Below are positions 24,178-34,999 of a stretch of 64,000 bases of DNA, piece after piece. The stretch lies in NCBI GenBank assembly GCA_905182995.1, contig CAJJDP010000088.1, positions 349,908 through 413,907 on the forward strand. Reading direction: 5' to 3'. This stretch comes from Paramecium octaurelia. Lineage: Eukaryota; Ciliophora; Oligohymenophorea; Peniculida; Parameciidae. The translations under genes and the position numbers were made by a program. How positions within the stretch are numbered: the stretch's first letter is position 1; every line of letters begins with the position of its first letter. The notes beneath the pieces are model-generated. The model made no database searches. It was not told the origin of the DNA and saw only the letters and a program-made list of their open reading frames with translations.

Positions 24178-24979
24178 TCAAATGCTCAAGATTAAAAGTG
24201 CTACAAATAATACAGATTTCATTATTGAAGCCCAAGAACATCTTAAACAATTTTTACCAACCCAATGATAGAATGCATTGGAATTTTTCCAACAAGTATC
24301 TTTTGTTTGTTAGGTTGGGTCAAAATTTATACATCCTTTGCGTCCTATCATACAAAGTTGGTATCTATCTCCATTGATTTTCTCCTTTGCGAATTTACAA
24401 TCAGCCATTTCTAATTGACTACATTAAAGATGAGATACGCATTTATCATCTTCAAATTCGCAGGCTGGAAAAAGCGAAAGAACATTATAAACTAGTAGGA
24501 TCAACATCTTCGCAAGCCGTCAATTCTTAGCAAACTCCGTTTTTCCAAGCACAAAGGCCTTCATTAGCTATCAAGCATCTTCCATTAATGGTTTCAGAAC
24601 ATCTACCCAAATCGATTTTTTATGGATCTCTACAAGTCATCTTATTATTATCAAAATAACAATTGTGAAATAAATTCACACAATCATCTAATGTTGTAGC
24701 ATTATGAGATGCACATGATTCAAAATCAGCGCATGTATTATTTACTAAAGCACAATTGCTATTATAAACACAATCTTTTGCAGACAAGTGAGTGCATTAA
24801 ATAGTCTTGCATTCACGATGAGAATAGTTGCATATTGTAGCAGCCCTGCATTCATTCTCTTCGAGTAATTCTTCGCAAGCACATGTATCCTAAAGTTTCA
24901 CAAATGTTTATCCTATGGCAATTGAACATAGATGGCTTATCAATAAAACGATATAAATTTTCAAATGAGATTTTCCCAT
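24178..24979 (-). CDS. Cys-rich, probably GPI-anchored surface protein
   Basis: ATG at 24979 starts MGKSHLKIYIVLLISHLCSI, a signal peptide. The mature part has about 27 Cys at regular spacing, with segments such as CSETINGRC, GLCAWKNGVCQELTACEDV and CEFEDDKCVSHLQC. This C-x-W / C...C periodicity recalls Paramecium immobilisation antigens, but the protein is far shorter (about 260 residues). It ends in a hydrophobic tail (IMKSVLFVALLILSI) directly before TGA 24180-24178, with no cytoplasmic part, as expected for GPI addition. A 19-nt intron (24465-24483, CAG acceptor) is needed to keep the frame, and the remaining 783 nt are an exact open frame. Expected at the cell or ciliary surface (inference). 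Confidence 0.75.
24465..24483 (-). other. 19-nt intron, CAG acceptor
   Basis: Minus strand GTTCTTTCG...TTCCAG. Its removal joins DPTSLQ to SCEFEDDKC. It is shorter than the other introns here and lacks the TAG end; a one-base frameshift is the alternative. Confidence 0.5.
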
Positions 24980-25487
24980 AATATTTTAATTATTACTCAT
25001 CTGAAAACTATATGTAGTTTATATCAATTTTTTCTAGATGACATTCATTTATGCATATTCAATATAAAATAAATTAAAGTAGAAATTGAAAATAAATATA
25101 CAGACCGTCAATCAGTAATAAATTAATAAGATTCAAATGAAATGATGAAAAAAGATGGAATATCATTAGACTTTCTCTCGTATTTTAATTTTAAAGTGAA
25201 AATAATAATGATTAGAATATATTAGCTTCTTTAACAATATCAAAAGCATCACTAAACTTATATAGATTACACTTATATTTTAGTCATAAAATAATGAGTT
25301 ATATCAAATATTGTAAACGTTATTAATTTTATTACTAAAATTCATTTAAAAATTTCAATAAAAAGAGTTTATTCTTGAAAATATAGTTTTATTATTGGTT
25401 TAATTTATCATATTGTATCATTCATTATTTAATGACAGATTTTTATATCTGTTACAAATAATTAAAGGGTATTGTCATTGAAAGAAT
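24980..25487. other. A+T-rich spacer
   Basis: No gene was recognised. It lies upstream of the minus-strand surface gene and probably contains its promoter. Confidence 0.4.
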
Positions 25488-25703
25488 ATGATATATTTTA
25501 GCACAGTGGATTTTAAAAGAATTTTGGATTACAAGTTTACGAAAAGAATGTTAATAACGCTATTAATTGTAAAATCGAGTAATTCCGTTTTCCACCATAA
25601 GTCAACTAAAATCATTTAAGATGTTATATTGGGTAAAAATAAAATTAAACAACCGAATAAAGAAACTATAGATAAAATCATACTCTAAGCTAAAGAAGCT
25701 TGA
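25488..25703 (+). CDS. Hypothetical 71-residue protein
   Basis: ATG at 25488 opens MIYFSTVDFKRILDYKFTKR, followed by a short hydrophobic stretch (MLITLLIV) and a charged C-terminal half (KNKIKQPNKETIDKIILQAK) ending at TGA 25701-25703. Composition is protein-like, but the length is within chance for a genome with one stop codon. It could be one exon of a longer gene. Confidence 0.3.
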
Positions 25704-26298
25704 AATACCAGAAGTGTTAAGTGATTTTTAAATTTAAATATAAATTTAAATTTATCAATTAATTATATACAATTAGCAATAAATTCCTTCAAGATTGTTA
25801 ACAATAATCATCCATTGAAAATCAAAGCCTATTTGATTGAAGATCAAATTTAAAAGGGTCTATATTTTTTGGATTTTATAAATGGTGATAACCTATCAAA
25901 TTTCTAATGATATTTTCCAAATTTTAACATATTCTCTAACATATTAGATTGATAAAACTAATTTAGAACAATTATTTTTTCTCAAAGTCTTTTTAGTATA
26001 TTTTTTTTCCTAGCCCTTTAATGGTGAAATTTGTAGGTAGTTTACGATACAATTTTTCAAATTATTCTTAAAATTATAAATATAATTTCATAATAGATGT
26101 TTTTCTCTCAAGGAGTTTCAAATTCTTCAACCTTTTAACAAGATTTTGCATTCTCAAAAGTTATTTTCTTTTTTCTTCATTTATAAGCTTCATTCTTCAT
26201 TCTTCATTTATTTATGTTTCATTAAATTTACTTACTCCTTAGTTTTCTAAAATATTTCAATCTTTTATTATCTAACTTTTAGATTGTCCTAGATTACA
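25704..26298. other. Spacer with short TTCATTC-type repeats
   Basis: At about 26180-26220 the heptamer TTCATTC/TTCTTCA recurs several times. No gene was seen. The next gene starts at 26299. Confidence 0.4.
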
Positions 26299-26882
26299 AT
26301 GAAGGTTAATACACTAGATCAACTTGAGTTAAGCCAGAGTCCTTCTTTAACTTAATTAATGCTTTGGTTCCAATGATTTTCATATATTAATTGCCCAAAC
26401 CTTACCTGGTAGAATGCAATTTGAAAACCAAAGGATATATTATTTATTAAGATCGCTTTCCTAGGTAACATTGCTTCGCTTTCCTAGGTAAAATTGCTTC
26501 GCTATTAATGCAAAAATTCATGCAAAAGGTTCTATAATAAATTTTTACTTTCCCTAGAGAATTTGGCCAATATAAAGTTGTTATAGGAACTGATATAAAT
26601 TTAGAGTAAACATTAAACATTGTTACTTAAGGATTAGTACTTGCAAGAATGAAAAATATAAAAAATGCTAAAATACGTTTTAAATCTTCCTCTATCTTAA
26701 TCATAAAACGTTTTACAAAATTCCAATTAAATTAGAAAATAATCCTCTCCTTTGTTCTTCAGTGGACACCTTTCAATATAAAGAACAGAGCATACAATTC
26801 TAATGAATAATTGAGTATTCCGAATTTAAGAGTAAACAAAATAATTTCTATTTACTTCTTACCATTTTTAAGGGCTTTCTGA
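26299..26882 (+). CDS. Unidentified 184-residue protein, one intron
   Basis: ATG AAG at 26299 is followed by a 29-nt intron, then a frame without TGA to 26880-26882; the spliced length is exactly 185 codons. Recognisable stretches are ESFFNLINALVPMIFIYQLP, TFPREFGQYKVVIGTDINL and LNIVTQGLVLARMKNIKNAK. Family not recognised. The frame crosses a 23-bp tandem repeat (26454-26499), so the peptide around RFPRQHCFAFLGKIAS is set by two copies read in different phases. The 3' third, rich in Ile, Lys and Asn, is less convincing and may continue past another intron. The part from 26379 onward recurs after the gap at 27731. Confidence 0.5.
26305..26333 (+). other. 29-nt intron, AAG acceptor
   Basis: GTTAATACAC...GAGTTAAG. 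It removes an in-frame TGA and joins the start codon pair to the long frame. The acceptor is atypical, so the start assignment is tentative. Confidence 0.4.
26454..26499. repeat. 23-bp tandem repeat, two units
   Basis: Each unit starts CGCTTTCCTAGGTAA and ends ATTGCTT. The two units differ by one base, and a third partial unit (CGCT) follows. The block is repeated with its surroundings at 27807-27852. Confidence 0.85.
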
Positions 26883-27024
26883 ATCCTAGACTTGGGATGG
26901 TATTTTGTAAAGGAATGATTCAATTTAATTTGATTTAAGTTACAATTCTTAGAATTAATCATCCAAACTTTTCATATAATCTATTGATGATAATCTTAAA
27001 AGAAAATTGTTTTCAGACACCCCA

Positions 27025-27114
27025 ATCACCAAAATTTGAAACGCAATTATGAACATTAACAAAAATACGAACTACAGTTTTAGAATAAAATCTCAATTTA
27101 TTTCAAATATTTAT
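27025..27114 (-). repeat. 90-bp dispersed repeat, copy 1
   Basis: Read on the minus strand, this matches 37081-37170 at about 85 of 90 positions (counted by eye). A third copy at 28378-28467 is part of the gap duplication. The frame LRFYSKTVVRIFVN is open in both versions, so an old exon is one possibility and a mobile or regulatory fragment another. Confidence 0.8.
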
Positions 27115-27731
27115 TATAGTATTTTATGGATAATTGTATCTATTGATGATTGAATAAAAGAAGTTATCTATTTAGTTATCTAGCCTAATAACTGGATTGT
27201 GAGAAAGAAACGCATTGATCATAAGCGTTTGAGTGTTATAAAAGTCCTTTTTCTCTAATTTACGGAAGGTGTATCTAATTTCTTTTTCCTTGAGGATAGT
27301 AGATAATTTTTAATGTTGGTTCTTAACATTACTATTAAGAATTATTAGTATATTGAACAGAATTCCTAAGTAATACATAATTGTGATGTAAAAAAAGGAT
27401 TGAATATAAGAACTAATAAATAAGATAAAATAATACATGTTCGTGTGAATATATAGACTTGAGGTGTATTCCTTAAGCGTTAATTTTAAAATAAATTAAG
27501 CCCTCTAATTATAAGGATAAAATTTATACTCTATTATTTGCGAGATAGATAAATTCAGTATTGACCAAATTATATAATTCTATCTTCAATATAAATAAAA
27601 TGTCATTATGACTATGACTGATGCAGAATTGGTGAATTTGTAGAGTTCTAAGACAGAACTCAGATATAATCAAAGATAATTTTCATCTATGAAGCGTATT
27701 GAACTTTAAAATAATTTACAACATATATTAN

Positions 27732-28235
27732 TTCATATATTAATTGCCCAAACCTTACCTGGTAGAATGCAATTTGAAAACCAAAGGATATATTATTTAT
27801 TAAGATCGCTTTCCTAGGTAACATTGCTTCGCTTTCCTAGGTAAAATTGCTTCGCTATTAATGCAAAAATTCATGCAAAAGGTTCTATAATAAATTTTTA
27901 CTTTCCCTAGAGAATTTGGCCAATATAAAGTTGTTATAGGAACTGATATAAATTTAGAGTAAACATTAAACATTGTTACTTAAGGATTAGTACTTGCAAG
28001 AATGAAAAATATAAAAAATGCTAAAATACGTTTTAAATCTTCCTCTATCTTAATCATAAAACGTTTTACAAAATTCCAATTAAATTAGAAAATAATCCTC
28101 TCCTTTGTTCTTCAGTGGACACCTTTCAATATAAAGAACAGAGCATACAATTCTAATGAATAATTGAGTATTCCGAATTTAAGAGTAAACAAAATAATTT
28201 CTATTTACTTCTTACCATTTTTAAGGGCTTTCTGA
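27732..28235 (+). pseudogene. 5'-truncated duplicate of the 26299 gene
   Basis: Identical to 26379-26882 but starting inside the frame directly after the N. Probably the same gene seen twice in overlapping contigs. Confidence 0.6.
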
Positions 28236-29083
28236 ATCCTAGACTTGGGATGGTATTTTGTAAAGGAATGATTCAATTTAATTTGATTTAAGTTACAATT
28301 CTTAGAATTAATCATCCAAACTTTTCATATAATCTATTGATGATAATCTTAAAAGAAAATTGTTTTCAGACACCCCAATCACCAAAATTTGAAACGCAAT
28401 TATGAACATTAACAAAAATACGAACTACAGTTTTAGAATAAAATCTCAATTTATTTCAAATATTTATTATAGTATTTTATGGATAATTGTATCTATTGAT
28501 GATTGAATAAAAGAAGTTATCTATTTAGTTATCTAGCCTAATAACTGGATTGTGAGAAAGAAACGCATTGATCATAAGCGTTTGAGTGTTATAAAAGTCC
28601 TTTTTCTCTAATTTACGGAAGGTGTATCTAATTTCTTTTTCCTTGAGGATAGTAGATAATTTTTAATGTTGGTTCTTAACATTACTATTAAGAATTATTA
28701 GTATATTGAACAGAATTCCTAAGTAATACATAATTGTGATGTAAAAAAAGGATTGAATATAAGAACTAATAAATAAGATAAAATAATACATGTTCGTGTG
28801 AATATATAGACTTGAGGTGTATTCCTTAAGCGTTAATTTTAAAATAAATTAAGCCCTCTAATTATAAGGATAAAATTTATACTCTATTATTTGCGAGATA
28901 GATAAATTCAGTATTGACCAAATTATATAATTCTATCTTCAATATAAATAAAATGTCATTATGACTATGACTGATGCAGAATTGGTGAATTTGTAGAGTT
29001 CTAAGACAGAACTCAGATATAATCAAAGATAATTTTCATCTATGAAGCGTATTGAACTTTAAAATAATTTACAACATATATTA

Positions 29084-29366
29084 TAGTAAATATCAAAAAC
29101 AATTATATACACTACATTATCATTATTTATATCAAATTATAATTAAGCTAATTAATTCGGTTAGAATGAATAAAAAATCTTTTTTTCTAAATAGATTTTG
29201 AAAGAAAAAGAAATCAAAAAGGAAGATATTAGAATCTAGGTGAATCAAATTTTGAATATATCGAATCAAGACTGTGTTGTTTACTTATTGATTCAAATTG
29301 GAGCATGTTATGCCGTTTATAGAAATTATAATAATTATTATAATATTTTCTTATGATATAACAATC
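29084..29366. other. A+T-rich spacer
   Basis: Unique sequence after the duplicated block. Nothing gene-like was recognised. Confidence 0.35.
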
Positions 29367-29600
29367 TCATGATTTTAGAAACAAGTTATACCATTAAATT
29401 TTATATTCTTTATAGGCACTACCAAACATAATCCCTAATCTTTTAAACCTAGTATTCAAAACGTTGAATTTAAAAAAAATCAAAATTAAATTGTTCAAAT
29501 CAAGACCTATAATTAAAGCATTAAGAATTAATAATAGAGACGAAAAAAATAAGACTGGAAAAAGTGTTTGAAATTTTTTGTTAATTTTATATATCCTCAT
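29367..29600 (-). CDS. Hypothetical 77-residue membrane protein
   Basis: ATG at 29600 opens MRIYKINKKFQTLFPVLFFS, and TGA 29369-29367 closes the frame. Two hydrophobic stretches (LFPVLFFSSLLLILNALIIG and LILIFFKF) would make one or two membrane helices with a basic N-terminus. Only one reassigned codon is used. A+T-rich DNA readily gives such Leu/Ile/Phe frames by chance, so confidence is low. Confidence 0.3.
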
Positions 29601-30082
29601 AATTTAACTAAATTTAGAGATGCATTAAAAATAAGGAGATCTTTGAGATCATAAAATGAAATTATTTCCTTAATTTAAATATTTATTTAATCTTATTTAT
29701 TGTAATATTAGTGTATAAGCAAAAGATATTAATTTTGATAAATTTTTGAGGATAAACTTATTATTAAAGTTTCTATTCATATTGCTTAATCTTAATTAAT
29801 TGAGATTTCATTCGAAAGAAAATGATAATTAAGACTAAAATCAAATGGGAGGGAAAATCTCAAAATAGTATTAATAGTATTATAATTTTAATTTTCAACC
29901 TATCCGATTATTATAGAATCTTCTTATTAATATTGTAAAACATGTTACAAGATTTTCAGGAATGAATTAATATAATTATTTGAAATGAATGTTGGTTATT
30001 AGAGGAAATAATAATTATCAATATAAATAAATATTTAAAAATACAAATTTCCAAATTATTGTCAGGATAATTTATTTAACTA

Positions 30083-31747
30083 ATGTTTAAATCTTCAATG
30101 ATAGAAAAAGAAAAGGATCTAAAATGCGCTAATAAACACAAATTGCCTATTCTAATGGTTGTTCTGGATCCAAAATTAGAATTAAATTAGCGTCTTTTAT
30201 GCTCAGATTGTATAAAAAATTTTACAACTCAATTTTCTACAATGGGTTATGAACTAGTGACTAAACAGATTAAACAAAATTAGAAGTAGAAAGTATAAAC
30301 CATCGAGAAGACTATTTAATTAAATATTAAGTAAGTAGAGGAGTTATTAGGAAATATTAATAAATTAAAGTCAACAATAGCGTTTTAATTAGATGAAATA
30401 ATTGGATTCAGTGGGGGATGGATTAAAAATTTGTTATCTGTTGGACATGAGTATTCTCAATACAGTTTTCATAAGGAATTAGAAAATTTAATTTCTAAAT
30501 AAATGGAGAATTAAAATGATAAATCATTATTAGTAGATGAAATCAATAAAGTTAATAGTTTTTGGAATGTAAAAATAAATGAAAAATTGGAATAATTTAG
30601 CTCCTTTAAAGTGTATTAGAAGTGCTAAGAAATATTGTAGAACTTAAGTTAAACTATTCAAGTTAAACAAGAAGAGGTTTAATAATAAAAAGTATCCTAA
30701 TAAAATAATTAATAATCTTAAGTTGACCAAATTCATGAGTCTAAATCAACTGCTAATTAATTGCTATCAGAACCTTTGATTAACCTGTAGTTGATAGATG
30801 ATACAATAAAACAAAAGAGTAAATGTTATGCAATAGCTTTCAACAAAACTGGAACTAAAATGGTATCCATGAGTCATTTTGATATTAAAGTGTGGAATAT
30901 AATTGATGGCAAACTCAATTATTAATCTACTTTACAAGGACATTCTAATTACATCTATTGTCTATTATATAGTAAAAAGCAAGATAGTTTTATCTCAAGT
31001 TCGAATGATAAAACAATTATTTGTTGGAAATAAATCAGATAAAATGAATGGAAGGCATCATAACATTATAGAGAACATAAAGGATGGATTGGAACCATGA
31101 TTCTTAATAATTAAGAAAACTAATTATTTTCTGCAGGTGAAGATTAAAAAATCGTAGTGTGGAAAGTGGATTTCAATCAGAATGAATTAACCTGTCTGTA
31201 TCAGCTAGAAAAACATACTAAATGTGTTCGTGCCATAAGTTTGAATGAATGTGAGAATATTTTGGTTTCAAGTGGAGATGATTAATAAATAATAGTTTGG
31301 GAATTCGGCTAAGGCGATAAGTTTTATTTTAAGTAAGTGTTTACCTAAGTTTTGAATTGTTCAGGTTGTCACATCAAATTTATCAAAAATAATAAATTCA
31401 TTTGGATGCCTTATAGTAAAGAATTAAATTGTATTTGCGTATTTGATTACAAAGATGGCATATTTAATGAAAACATCGATAATAGAATTCAATTACTCAA
31501 TTCTAATAAGAATATTGGATGTGCTCTATTCCCCATAGTGTATTTGAAAGACAACAATTTAATATTTATCAGATCTAAAAATATCATATATATCATAAAG
31601 GAAATTAATGGAAAGCTTGTCATTCAAAACGAATTAGATTGTAGCACAAAGTGGACCTTTGGAACTGCCACAGATGATGGAAAATATTTAATCTTTTGGG
31701 ATGAACATAAAGGAGGCTATTCAACATATGAATTATAATATAAATGA
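30083..31747 (+). CDS. Zinc-module / coiled-coil / WD40 protein
   Basis: Intact 554-residue frame from ATG 30083 to TGA 31745-31747 with no intron. A C15-H19...C40-C43 zinc-type module (CANKH ... CSDC) opens the protein, followed by about 200 residues of coiled coil. Four WD40 repeats start near residue 255: FNKTGTKMVSMSHFDIKVWN, LYSKKQDSFISSSNDKTIIC-W, LNNQENQLFSAGEDQKIVVW and LNECENILVSSGDDQQIIVW. The C-terminal ~150 residues continue the propeller in divergent form and end with FGTATDDGKYLIFWDEHKGG. More than 30 in-frame TAA/TAG codons read as Gln. WD40 propellers are protein-binding platforms; partners cannot be read from sequence. It is related to the genes at 33919 and 37470, so this is a local family cluster. 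Confidence 0.9.
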
Positions 31748-31839
31748 GCCATAATAATATATAATAAATGTATTACATTTCAAATAATCATGATCAATTT
31801 ATTCGAACTAAATCCAACATACAAATAGAGATAAAAAAT

Positions 31840-32590
31840 AAATGACTAGCCTTATCAAGTAATCTAAAATCAGTCTCTTTGTTACTGACCTCAAATAATC
31901 TATTAAAATTCATTCATATAGAATGGGTGTTAGATCGCTTCAAAAAGTCTATAAGCATCGAAACGTCGGTTTGTACTATAATTTTTCTTCAGAAAATCAC
32001 ATTTATTGTTGGATAAATGAATGATAAAATTTTCATCCTCAAAAATTAAGCTTTTATGCTAATAATAATAATGACTATTTAATCAATTTTTATTCACACT
32101 CATCCTGTCAACTTGGTTTTCAAATAGATATCGAGATGTACCTACTAATCAAGAGCAAATAAATTGGGTTAGCTTAGAGATTTCCTAATTTTAATTCTGG
32201 AATGCAATCCTTGTGGCATATAAAACAGAAGATATAAGTTGATAAGGTGATCTAAGATTTAGTTCTACAACAAGTTCCATGTTTACTTTGACCTAATTAA
32301 AATAATCCATATAAGTGCTCCTAATAAAAGCTTATTTTGAACTTTATTTAATTTGCATTTTCTTCATCTTATTGGGAATGTCAATTTATTTAAGCAATTT
32401 ATTTTGGTGAAATAAAGTCTTATTTAAGTGTGGGACTATAGTTGAAGATGGTTCGCTTTTAATAACTTGGGATAACTCAGACTCAATCCAAATACGAATT
32501 TAAAAGGAATTTTAATGTCAATTAGGAAGGATTGATAAATTTCATGCAATAGGAAATATTTCAAAGATATGATATTCATAATTTAGTTAT
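31840..32590 (+). pseudogene. Decayed WD40 gene
   Basis: Scattered remains of the neighbouring WD40 family: VYKHRNVGLYYNFSSENHIY ending CWINE at about 31950-32025, and the conserved C-terminal cap GTIVEDGSLLITWDNSDSIQ at about 32430-32500. TGA codons and frame changes separate them, and no set of tiny introns I tried restores a single frame. It lies directly downstream of the intact family member on the same strand, consistent with tandem duplication and decay. Confidence 0.6.
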
Positions 32591-33282
32591 TATAATTAAT
32601 GTATCAATATACATCCTCTAATTCAAAAATATCAATTTTAAGTGATTTCAAGTCTGAAATCATCAAATAATTTCCATCTTTACTCAAAAATGCAACAATG
32701 ATACTTGAAAATTATAAATGTTCACGATATTTTATTACATTATCAATAATTAATTTTCCTGAGTCTTAATTCTGGAATTTGATTACATTGATATTACAAA
32801 AGCCTACAACCAAGAGAACCTACTTATTTTAATCAAAGAAAAATGGAAATGTGTCAGGTTTATAAAAGGTCATGCATTCATTTATACAAAGGCTTTCTGA
32901 AGATGAACAACTGATTGCTTCTTCATTTAAGTCGTATGCCTATAGAGTTTATGCTGAATGAGAAAATAAAACCATTTATTTAGAAGAAAAAATGAATTTA
33001 AGGTTATTTATGAAGCAGATTTTATGCAATTCCTATTCAACATCTACTTGATGCTTAATATCCCATAATTGGCCATTTCTTTGCAGTACTAATATCTTTT
33101 TAGACTCTGCTAAAGCTATTAGCCTAGATCCCTCTTGATTTATTATTAATTAAATAATTCTTCCTATTGGAACAAATATAGTTTATTAGCATGGCTATTT
33201 TGTGATTGAAATTGACAAAATTTTGATTTTATTATCCTTACTACTTGAAAATAATAGATTCTCATCGATAGGATGAAGAGCG
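32591..33282 (+). pseudogene. Further WD40-like remnants
   Basis: FIQRLSEDEQLIASSFKSYA followed by YRVYAE (about 32880-32960) matches the 'outer strand' of a WD repeat in this family, and KEKWKCVRFIKGH just upstream, in another frame, resembles the inter-repeat part. No continuous frame exists. Confidence 0.4.
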
Positions 33283-33672
33283 ATGCAGACAGTTGAGTCT
33301 AAGTCTTCTGCAATTTTCTTGATGTATTTATAACTTCCTAAAAGAGTAGTAGACCATAAAATTAATGAACATTTGGAACAAGATATAAAATAGGATTTCT
33401 TATTTAGGAAAGCTAATGTTGCAGAGGTTTAAGAATTAAATGTAAGCAGCTATACTTTTTATATGAATCCATTTTTAAAAGCATAAACTGAAATAGCAAA
33501 GAGCGTATCTAATAAAAGGAGGGTATTTTCATTATTAAGAGCCATTCTCATGCAAAAATTCGATAAAGTAATTGAATTCTTAGGAATCAATGCTTTAGTT
33601 GTATTTTATTTAATTTCCTAGCATTCTTACATTAATAAAAAATATTAAAATATTAATAATTGTTGCTATTGA
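33283..33672 (+). CDS. Hypothetical 129-residue protein
   Basis: ATG at 33283 to TGA 33670-33672 without interruption, including HKINEHLEQDIKQDFLFRKA, KAQTEIAKSVSNKRRVFSLL and ILMQKFDKVIEFLGINALVV. Composition is good, and the last third has one hydrophobic stretch. No family recognised. It could be the 3' exon of a longer gene or a segment of the decayed region before it. Confidence 0.35.
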
Positions 33673-33918
33673 TTTTGATCAAATAATAAATTCACGAAGT
33701 TTAAGGTTCTTATAAATTTTAGGCATCCAGAAACCGTCTATTAAATCATTATTAATCAATCAAATAATTCCATTCCTCTAAATTTAAAGATTTCGAATTC
33801 AAAGTATTATTAAATAATCTACAGTTGATCTATCTACAAAACATATTTCGTTAGTGAAACAACTTAATATAAAAATAATGTGTATTTATATAATAATTTT
33901 AAATATATAAAATTAAAA
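33673..33918. other. Short A+T-rich spacer upstream of the 33919 gene
   Basis: No gene seen; very A+T-rich just before the ATG, as in other intergenic spacers here. Confidence 0.35.
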
Positions 33919-34980
33919 ATGGGTGGAATCTCAATTAAGTACAAAATCTAGAAGGTTTCAGAATTTTATATATCTTCAGCTTAAAATATCTTATCAATTT
34001 AGATCAACCAATAATCTTCCCTATTACTCTTATAGATTTAAAATCAAAATATCAAAAAGTTATCATTGTTCTAATTTAAAGCAAAGCAAATTAAGCATAT
34101 TTTGGATATTGGACTTAAATTTGAAGTAAAATGTACTTATTTCAAAATTGCAAAAGGATTGTTTATTTTCAGCTTGAATGAATAAAATGAAGGGATATTC
34201 ATTAAATCATCAGATTAACTTAATATTAGTAAATATTTAATGAAATTAAGAACTCCATGTAATTCTGATTCTAACTCAACAATTTATTCATGCTTAACAA
34301 TCAATTATAATGAAGATATCATTATTTCTGGAGGAATTGATCAAATAATTATTTGGGAATAAAAAAATATATGGAAACTGAAATAATTGTTAAAAGTTCA
34401 AGGAAATGTTCACTCAATTAACTTAAATCCTTCAGAGACAACATTAATCAGTGTAGTGCAACCATCGTACCGTTATTTTATCTATTTACATGAACTCTCA
34501 ATAGAATAGATTTGGACTTAGAAACAATGCATTGAAGTTGGCTATGATATTAGAGAAAATATATGTTTTATTTAAGATGATGTGTTTGTGGCAAATACTA
34601 TTGGAAAAAAGATTGTAGATGTACTATTTGAATATTAAAACGATGTTCTGGAGTTTTATAAAAAAAACAAAGATGGGATATTCTAAATTCAAAAGTAAAA
34701 ATATCAAGGAAAAGATTGGATTTAAACTTGTAAGCTGTATGACAATTAATATTCCAGTCGTAGAAAACTATTATTTTGTAAATTGAAATCGATGCTTGGA
34801 GGTTTTAGCCATCAATGTATTAAATTCATCAGAATACAGGATTAAGCTAAATTTATTTTAATTTAAACCATAAAATTTGAAGAAAAGTTTAAATCTTTGG
34901 AATTCACTTCAGATTTATAATATGTTTTATTAAGTTTAGGAAATCAAATCAAGATATTTGAAGTAAATTAAAACTAATGA
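33919..34980 (+). CDS. Divergent WD40-like protein, 353 residues
   Basis: ATG at 33919 opens MGGISIKYKIQKVSEFYISS, and the frame stays open for 354 codons to TGA 34978-34980 with no intron. One good WD repeat is visible (YSCLTINYNEDIIISGGIDQ then IIIW). Others are degenerate (SINLNPSETTLISVVQPSYR), and the C-terminus (FTSDLQYVLLSLGNQIKIFE) again has propeller-blade character. It lacks the zinc module and coiled coil of its neighbours, so it may be a truncated family member that has kept an open frame. The MGG start could accept N-myristoylation (weak). Function unknown. Confidence 0.75.
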
Positions 34981-34999
34981 ATTTTATACAATTTCGTGT

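Larger units (their letters stand above)
26379..29083. repeat. 1352-bp exact direct duplication flanking an N
   Basis: 26379-27730 and 27732-29083 read the same, with the N at 27731 between them. The second copy lacks the 5' end of the 26299 gene, as expected for overlapping contig ends. Confidence 0.9.
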
